Source: Mycolicibacterium septicum DSM 44393
Lineage (GTDB): Bacteria; Actinomycetota; Actinomycetes; Mycobacteriales; Mycobacteriaceae
Assembly: GCF_000455325.1 (NCBI RefSeq)
Contig: NZ_HG322953.1
Coordinates: 896,521-960,520, forward strand
Length of the DNA stretch: 64,000 bases
Direction: 5' to 3'
Shown piece by piece: positions 58,760 to 64,000 of the stretch (the stretch's first letter is position 1; the number at the start of each line of letters is the position of its first letter). The translations under genes were made by a program, and so were the position numbers. The notes below the pieces were generated by a model. That model was not told the DNA's origin, ran no database searches, and saw only the letters and a list, made by a program, of their open reading frames with translations.

Positions 58760-60543
58760 CCGATCTGCTCGCCGAGTTCGAACCAGCGTTCCTCGACCTC
58801 GGTGACTTCGTCCTCAAGCGCGCGGATGGCGGCCACCTTGGCCGCGAGTCCCTCGAAATCTGACTGGTCGTGGTCGGCCATCGCCGTCCGGGAGCGGTCG
58901 ATCTGTTCCTGCAGTTTCTCCAGTCGGCGTTCCAGGGCGGACACTTCCTTCTGCGCTGCCCGCAAGTCGGCGCCGGACAGCCCCTCCGGTGCAGTGCTGC
59001 TGGCCGGTGCCGCGCCGGTCGCCGACGCATGTGCGGCGCGCAGCCGCAGGTACTCGTCCACCCCGCCCGGCAGGTGCCGCAGACGTCCGCCGAGGATGCC
59101 GTACTGCTGGTCGGTGACGCGCTCCAGAAAATACCGGTCGTGGCTCACCACGATCAGCGTGCCGGGCCACGAGTCGAGCAGATCCTCCATGGCGGAGAGC
59201 ATGTCGGTGTCGAGGTCGTTGGTCGGCTCGTCGAGGATCAGCACGTTGGGCTGCGCGAGCAGGATCAACAGCAGTTGCAGGCGACGTTGCTGCCCGCCGG
59301 AGAGGTCCTTCACCGGTGTCGACAACTGGGCGCTGGAGAAACCGAGGCGCTCCAGCAACTGTCCGGGCGTGAGTTCCTGGGCCTTTGATCCGGTGCCGAA
59401 CACATACGTGGTGCGCAGATTGGCGAGTACCACCCGCACGGGATCGCCGAGGTGGGGCGCAAGCTCGTCCACGCTCTGTCTGAGGGTCGCCACCTGCAGC
59501 GTCTTACCGTGTTTGACCCGGCCGGCGGTCGGTTGCACCGAACCGTCGATGAGGCCGAGCAGCGTCGATTTTCCGGCGCCGTTGACGCCGAGGATCCCGG
59601 TGCGCTCACCCGGGGCGATCCGCCACTCGACCTGGTGCAGCACCTCGCGGTCGCCGTAGCTGACCGACACATCCAGCAGGTCGACGACCTGCTTGCCCAG
59701 CCGTGACACCGCGAGGGACTGCAGTGCGACCTTGTCCCGGATCTCCGGTACGTCGGCGATCAGGGCGTTGGCCGCGTCGATGCGGAATTTGGGTTTGGAC
59801 GTGCGAGCCGGGGCGCCGCGGCGCAGCCAGGCCAGTTCCTTGCGGGCCAGGTTCTGCCTGCGTGCCTCGATCGTGGCCGCCTGCCGGTCGCGTTCCACGC
59901 GCTGCAGGATGTAGGCGGCGTAGCCGCCGTCGAACGGTTCGACGATGCGGTCGTGCACTTCCCATGTGGTCGTACAGACCTCGTCGAGGAACCAGCGGTC
60001 GTGCGTCACCACCAGCAGCCCACCGGACGACGCGGACCAGCGCTTCTTGAGGTGCTCGGCGAGCCAGGTGATCGCCTCCACGTCGAGGTGGTTGGTCGGC
60101 TCGTCGAGCGCCAGCACGTCGTGATCCCCGGCCAGCAGCTTGGCCAGAGCGACCCGGCGCCGCTGTCCGCCCGACAGCGTGCGGAGCTCGGCGTCCCAAG
60201 GCAGGTCGCCGAGCAGGCCGGAAATGACGTCGCGCCCACGGGGGTCGCCGGCCCATTCGTGTTCGGGCACATCGCCGACCACGGCGTGGCCGACGGTGTC
60301 GGCGTCGTCGAGGGTGTCGGCCTGATCGAGTACCCCGACCCGCACACCACCGCGCACGGTGACCCGTCCGGAATCGGGTTCGAGCCGGCCGGCCAGCATG
60401 GCCAGCAGGCTGGATTTGCCGTCACCGTTGCGGCCGACGATGCCGATCCGGTCGCCTTCGCTGACACCGACGGTGACCGAGTCGAACACCACCCCGGCGG
60501 GGTATTCCAGATGCAGGGTTTCGCCCCCGAGCAGGTGTGCCAT
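58756..60543 (-). CDS. ABC-F family ATPase (Uup-like)
   Basis: A 595-aa soluble protein with two ABC ATPase domains and no membrane helices, so not a transporter; ABC-F proteins act on ribosomes or nucleic acid. ABC1: Walker A GRNGDGKSS, signature LSGGQRRRVALAKLL, Walker B VLALDEPTNHLD. A linker (QRVERDRQAATIEARRQNLARKELAWLRRG) follows. ABC2: GVNGAGKSTLLG, LSGGQQRRLQLLLILL, LILDEPTNDLD. The C-terminal ~90 residues form a coiled coil (LERRLEKLQEQIDRSRTAM), the feature of the Uup subgroup. The ATG at 60543 is chosen from the family N-terminus (MAHLLGGETLHLEYP). No antibiotic-resistance signature is apparent. Confidence 0.93.
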   Translation of the reverse strand: MAHLLGGETLHLEYPAGVVFDSVTVGVSEGDRIGIVGRNGDGKSSLLAMLAGRLEPDSGRVTVRGGVRVGVLDQADTLDDADTVGHAVVGDVPEHEWAGDPRGRDVISGLLGDLPWDAELRTLSGGQRRRVALAKLLAGDHDVLALDEPTNHLDVEAITWLAEHLKKRWSASSGGLLVVTHDRWFLDEVCTTTWEVHDRIVEPFDGGYAAYILQRVERDRQAATIEARRQNLARKELAWLRRGAPARTSKPKFRIDAANALIADVPEIRDKVALQSLAVSRLGKQVVDLLDVSVSYGDREVLHQVEWRIAPGERTGILGVNGAGKSTLLGLIDGSVQPTAGRVKHGKTLQVATLRQSVDELAPHLGDPVRVVLANLRTTYVFGTGSKAQELTPGQLLERLGFSSAQLSTPVKDLSGGQQRRLQLLLILLAQPNVLILDEPTNDLDTDMLSAMEDLLDSWPGTLIVVSHDRYFLERVTDQQYGILGGRLRHLPGGVDEYLRLRAAHASATGAAPASSTAPEGLSGADLRAAQKEVSALERRLEKLQEQIDRSRTAMADHDQSDFEGLAAKVAAIRALEDEVTEVEERWFELGEQIG

Positions 60544-60670
60544 CGCCGCCGACCCTATCTGTCGGTGGCCGTGACAGTGGCATCGCATGGGGGCACTGCC
60601 GACGTCCGGGTGATCAAGTCGGTGATCGGTTGCTGTTGTGCCATGATGACCTCGTCAATCGGGGGTCGGG

Positions 60671-63600
60671 GTGAGTTGCGATGTGGGGAGCAAGCTGGTG
60701 GATTTCTCGGCAGTGACCAGACCCGTCGAGCGGTTGCTGGCGACCGCGCAGAACGGCTTGGAGGTGCTGCGCTACGGGGGACTGGAGACCGGCTCGGTCC
60801 CGTCGCCGTTCCAGATCATCCAGAGCGTGCCGATGTACCGGCTCCGGCGGTACTTCCCGCCTGACGTCCGCCCCGGTGTCCAGAATCCGCGCCCCCCGGT
60901 ACTGATGGTGCACCCGATGATGATGTCGGCCGACATGTGGGACGTGACGCGCGACGACGGCGCAGTCGGCATCCTGCATGCCGCGGGTATCGACCCGTGG
61001 GTGATCGACTTCGGTTCACCGGACAAGGTCGAGGGCGGTATGCAGCGCAACCTCGCCGACCACGTGGTGGCGTTGTCGGAAGCCATCGACATCGTCAAAG
61101 AGGTCAGCGGTCGCGACGTGCACCTGGCCGGCTACTCGCAGGGCGGGATGTTCGCCTACCAGGCCGCGGCCTATCGGCGGTCCAAGGACCTGGCCAGCAT
61201 CATCGCCTTCGGTTCCCCGGTGGACACCCTGGCCGCGCTGCCGATGAACCTTCCGGCCGGCGTGGCCGCGGGTGCGGCCGATTTCATGGCCGACCACGTG
61301 TTCAGCCGCATCGACATCCCGGGCTGGTTGGCCCGCACCGGTTTTCAGATGCTCGACCCGATCAAGACCGCTCAGTCGCGTCTGGAGTTCCTGCGGCAGT
61401 TGCATGATCGCGAAGCCCTGCTGCCACGCGAGCAGCAGCGCCGCTTCCTGTCGTCGGAAGGCTGGATCGCCTGGTCCGGGCCCGCGATCGCCGAACTGCT
61501 CAAGCAGTTCATCTCCCACAACCGGATGATGACGGGAGGCTTTTCCGTCCACGGCGACCTGGTCACCCTGTCCGACATCGACTGCCCGATCCTCGCGGTG
61601 GTCGGCGAGGTCGACGACATCGGCCAACCTGCCGCGGTCCGGGGTATCAAGCGGGCCGCGCCCGATGCGGATGTTTACGAATATCTGATCAGGGCAGGAC
61701 ATTTCGGTTTGGTCGTGGGTTCCAAGGCCTCCACCCAGACCTGGCCGACCGTGGCCCAGTGGGTGAAATGGCTTGGCGGAGAACAGATGCCCGAAGGTGT
61801 GGTCCCGATGGGGTCGCAGCCGGCCGATCATCCCGAGGGCGGGGTGTCCTTCTCCACCCGTGTCACCCACAGTGCCACCGCAGCCACCGAGATGGCGTTC
61901 GGGGTGGCGCGCTCGGCCGCCGAAGCGTTGGTGACGGCCAACAAGAACGCCCGGACCCTGGTCATCGAGACAGCCCGCACGCTGCCACGTCTGGCCCGGT
62001 TGGGTCAGGTCAACGACCACACCCGGATCTCGCTCGGCCGGATCATGAGCGAACAGGCGCGCAGCGCCCCCAACGGCGAAGCGCTGCTCTTCGACGGGCG
62101 GGTGCACACCTACGAGGCGGTGGACCGCCGGATCAACAACGTGGTGCGCGGCCTGATCGACGTCGGGGTGCGCCAGGGCGCCCGGGTCGGCGTCCTGATG
62201 GACACCCGGCCCAGCGCGCTGGTCGCGATCGCGGCGTTGTCCCGGTTGGGGGCGGTGGCAGTGCTGCTGCCCGAGGCAGATCTGGCCGAGGCGGCCCGCC
62301 TCGGCGGCGTGGCCGAGATCATCGCGGATCCGAGCCACCTCGACGTGGCCCGTGAACTCGACATGCGGGTGCTGGTTCTCGGCGGCGGTGAGAGCCGTGA
62401 TCTGCACCTGGACAAGTACGAAGCCGACGGCGCGTCCATCGTCGACATGGAGAAGATCGACCCCGACGTCGTCGAGCTGCCCGGCTGGTACCGGCCGAAC
62501 CCGGGTCTGGCCCGCGACCTGGCCTTCGTCGCCTTCAGTGAGGTCGGCGGCGAGCTCGTGGCCCGCCAGATCACCAACTTCCGGTGGGCGCTGTCGGCGT
62601 TCGGCACCGCTTCGGCGGCCAATCTCGGCCGCGGCGACACGGTCTACTGCCTGACCCCGCTGCATCACCAGTCCGGGCTGCTGGTCAGCCTGGGCGGTGC
62701 GGTGGTCGGCGGCTCGCGCATCGCGTTGTCGCGCGGGCTGCAGCCCGACCGGTTCCTGCAGGAGATCCGGCAGTACGGCGTCACGGTGGTGTCCTACACC
62801 TGGGCCATGCTGCGCGAGGTCATCGACGATCCGTCGTTCTCGCTCACCGGCAGCCACCCGGTCCGGTTGTTCATCGGCTCGGGCATGCCCGCCGGGCTGT
62901 GGAAACGGGTGGTCGACGTGTTCGAGCCGGCCCAGGTCGTGGAGTTCTTCGCCACCACCGACGGACAGGCCGTGCTGGCCAACGTCTCCGGCGCCAAGAT
63001 CGGCAGCAAGGGACGTCCGCTGCCGGGCAGCGGCACCGTCGAACTCGCCGCCTACGACGCCGACGACGACCTGATCCTGGAGGACGAGCAGGGTTTCGTG
63101 CGGAAGGCCGAGGCCAACGAGGTCGGTGTGCTCCTGGCCCATCCGCGCGGCCCGGTCGATCCGACAGCTGTGGTCAAGAGGGGCGTGTTCGCGCCCGCCG
63201 ACACCTGGGTGTCCACCGAGTTCCTGTTCCGTCGTGACGAGGACGGCGACTACTGGCTGGTCGACAACCGTGGCGCGGTGATCCGGACCGAACGGGGGCC
63301 GGTGTTCGCGACCAGCGTCAACGACGCGGTCGGTCGCCTGGAGGCGGTCGACATGTCGGTGACCTATGGCGTCGAGGCGGCGGGCCGGCAACTGGCGGTG
63401 ACAGCGCTGGCGCTGCGCCCGGGCGGCAGCGTCCCGACGGCCGACCTCACCCACGCGCTGGACGATCTGGCCGCGGGCAATCCGCCCGACGTGGTGTACG
63501 TGGTGGCCGACATGGAGCTCGGCGCGTCATACCGCCCGCTCATCGGTCCGTTGCGGGCGGCGGGCATCCCGAAGGCGGGCCGGCGTAACTGCTGGTACTT

Positions 63601-63694
63601 CGACGCCGATACAGGTACGTACAAGAAATTGACGGCGGCCGGCCGGGCCGAACTCGTCGCGGGAGCCACCGACGACGAGCCGGAGACCGACTAG
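60671..63694 (+). CDS. alpha/beta-hydrolase fused to an acyl-CoA synthetase-like domain (Rv1683-like)
   Basis: A 1007-aa two-domain protein. The N-terminal ~380 residues are a PhaC/lipase-like alpha/beta hydrolase: PVLMVHPMMMSADMWD, WVIDFGSP, the nucleophile motif HLAGYSQGGMF near residue 150, an Asp in VVGEVDDIGQP and the His in RAGHFGLVVG. From ~455 it resembles an acyl-CoA synthetase (LFDGRVHTYEAVDRRINNVV; LTPLHHQSGLLVSLGGAVVGG). The AMP-binding P-loop (SGTTGxPKG) is replaced by AFSEVGGELVARQITN, and the TGD motif and C-terminal Lys loop are degenerate, so this half may be inactive as a ligase. It corresponds to M. tuberculosis Rv1683. Start GTG 60671. Confidence 0.88.
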   Translation: MSCDVGSKLVDFSAVTRPVERLLATAQNGLEVLRYGGLETGSVPSPFQIIQSVPMYRLRRYFPPDVRPGVQNPRPPVLMVHPMMMSADMWDVTRDDGAVGILHAAGIDPWVIDFGSPDKVEGGMQRNLADHVVALSEAIDIVKEVSGRDVHLAGYSQGGMFAYQAAAYRRSKDLASIIAFGSPVDTLAALPMNLPAGVAAGAADFMADHVFSRIDIPGWLARTGFQMLDPIKTAQSRLEFLRQLHDREALLPREQQRRFLSSEGWIAWSGPAIAELLKQFISHNRMMTGGFSVHGDLVTLSDIDCPILAVVGEVDDIGQPAAVRGIKRAAPDADVYEYLIRAGHFGLVVGSKASTQTWPTVAQWVKWLGGEQMPEGVVPMGSQPADHPEGGVSFSTRVTHSATAATEMAFGVARSAAEALVTANKNARTLVIETARTLPRLARLGQVNDHTRISLGRIMSEQARSAPNGEALLFDGRVHTYEAVDRRINNVVRGLIDVGVRQGARVGVLMDTRPSALVAIAALSRLGAVAVLLPEADLAEAARLGGVAEIIADPSHLDVARELDMRVLVLGGGESRDLHLDKYEADGASIVDMEKIDPDVVELPGWYRPNPGLARDLAFVAFSEVGGELVARQITNFRWALSAFGTASAANLGRGDTVYCLTPLHHQSGLLVSLGGAVVGGSRIALSRGLQPDRFLQEIRQYGVTVVSYTWAMLREVIDDPSFSLTGSHPVRLFIGSGMPAGLWKRVVDVFEPAQVVEFFATTDGQAVLANVSGAKIGSKGRPLPGSGTVELAAYDADDDLILEDEQGFVRKAEANEVGVLLAHPRGPVDPTAVVKRGVFAPADTWVSTEFLFRRDEDGDYWLVDNRGAVIRTERGPVFATSVNDAVGRLEAVDMSVTYGVEAAGRQLAVTALALRPGGSVPTADLTHALDDLAAGNPPDVVYVVADMELGASYRPLIGPLRAAGIPKAGRRNCWYFDADTGTYKKLTAAGRAELVAGATDDEPETD

Positions 63695-63770
63695 GCCGGT
63701 ATGTCGGCGGGGTGCCGGGGCGTGAATGCGCTGTTAGGCTCCGGCGGACGGCCGAACGACTGGAGGATCG

Positions 63771-64000
63771 ATGACATCGGGATCGGGTGCGAACAGCTGG
63801 CGTCGGGTCGTCACCGGATGTGTGGCGGGCGGTGCGCTGGTGGGCGCGCTGGTGGGCGCGGGTGCGCCGACGGCGGCCGCCGATCCCGCTCAGCCGACCC
63901 CGCAGGCGGATGCGCCCGCGGCACCGGAGATGACCGCCGACGAGGCACTGTCCATCATCTCCAGGGACTATGACACCGGCGAGGGCGGCGGCCAGATCTC
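63771..64000 (+). CDS. secreted hypothetical protein (3' end outside window)
   Basis: The first 76 codons of a gene cut by the window edge. GGAGGA at 63763-63768 precedes the ATG at 63771, and TAGGCT (63735-63740) is a possible -10 box. The N-terminus NSWRRVVTGCVAGGALVGAL with a hydrophobic Gly/Ala/Val core ending in PTAAADP is a signal peptide, with likely cleavage after AAA or AD. A Pro/Ala/Gln-rich linker follows, then the beginning of a domain, MTADEALSIISRDYDTGEGG. It follows the Rv1683-like gene by 76 nt on the same strand. Function unknown. Confidence 0.82.
   Translation, partial: MTSGSGANSWRRVVTGCVAGGALVGALVGAGAPTAAADPAQPTPQADAPAAPEMTADEALSIISRDYDTGEGGGQI

Overview
The window is about 64 kb of high-GC DNA from a mycobacterium, most likely a non-tuberculous, fast-growing Mycolicibacterium type. 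The evidence is gene order. polA, rpsA, coaE, uvrB, an MFS efflux gene, a GT-C mannosyltransferase, a universal stress protein, an MBL hydrolase, uvrA, a membrane esterase, lysX, infC-rpmI-rplT-tsnR, a class III cyclase, pheS-pheT and argCJBDFRGH follow the order I know for the Rv1629-Rv1659 segment of M. tuberculosis. No PE/PPE genes are present. Many genes begin with GTG, and several have a -10 box 1-7 nt before the start codon, which is typical of leaderless mycobacterial transcripts.

Layout. 1-9.8 kb: replication, translation and repair (polA, rpsA, coaE, uvrB) with a GntR regulator and a secreted protein inserted. 9.8-16.2 kb: a frameshifted MFS pump, a DUF899 protein, tRNA-Cys, an acyl-CoA thioesterase, a CapA-like mannosyltransferase, a cAMP-binding-type USP and an MBL hydrolase. 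16.3-21.9 kb: uvrA, a reverse three-gene operon and an LpqH-like lipoprotein. 22-27.8 kb: an unusual accessory block with a TPR protein, a stand-alone CHAT (caspase-like) protease, a small membrane protein and two uncharacterised coupled genes. 27.8-35.8 kb: membrane esterase, lysX, DUF1844, the IF3-L35-L20 operon with an attenuator-like leader, an rRNA methyltransferase and a hemerythrin. 35.8-43.2 kb: a divergent catabolic cluster (GntP permease, KDPG aldolase, D-aminoacylase-type deacylase, HxC-type D-amino-acid dehydratase, KDG kinase, IclR regulator, RidA). 43.2-46.6 kb: acyl-CoA dehydrogenase, an MpaB/DUF2236 protein and an adenylate cyclase. 46.6-58.8 kb: pheST and the complete arginine operon. 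58.8-64 kb: a Uup-like ABC-F protein, a hydrolase/acyl-CoA-synthetase fusion and a truncated secreted protein.

How the genes work together. The seven-gene catabolic cluster reads as a complete route from an N-acyl 2-amino-sugar acid (best guess N-acetyl-D-glucosaminate, i.e. oxidised GlcNAc) to pyruvate and glyceraldehyde-3-phosphate. The steps are import, deacylation, deamination to 2-keto-3-deoxygluconate with RidA help, phosphorylation and aldol cleavage. The arginine operon sits behind an ArgR-type operator and encodes its own repressor.

Caution on quality. Four genes (MFS, gntP, argB, argG) each carry a single-base insertion, all explicable as one extra C in a C run on the coding strand. 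Because two are core arginine genes inside an otherwise intact operon, assembly or sequencing indels are the simplest explanation, although real mutations cannot be excluded from sequence alone.
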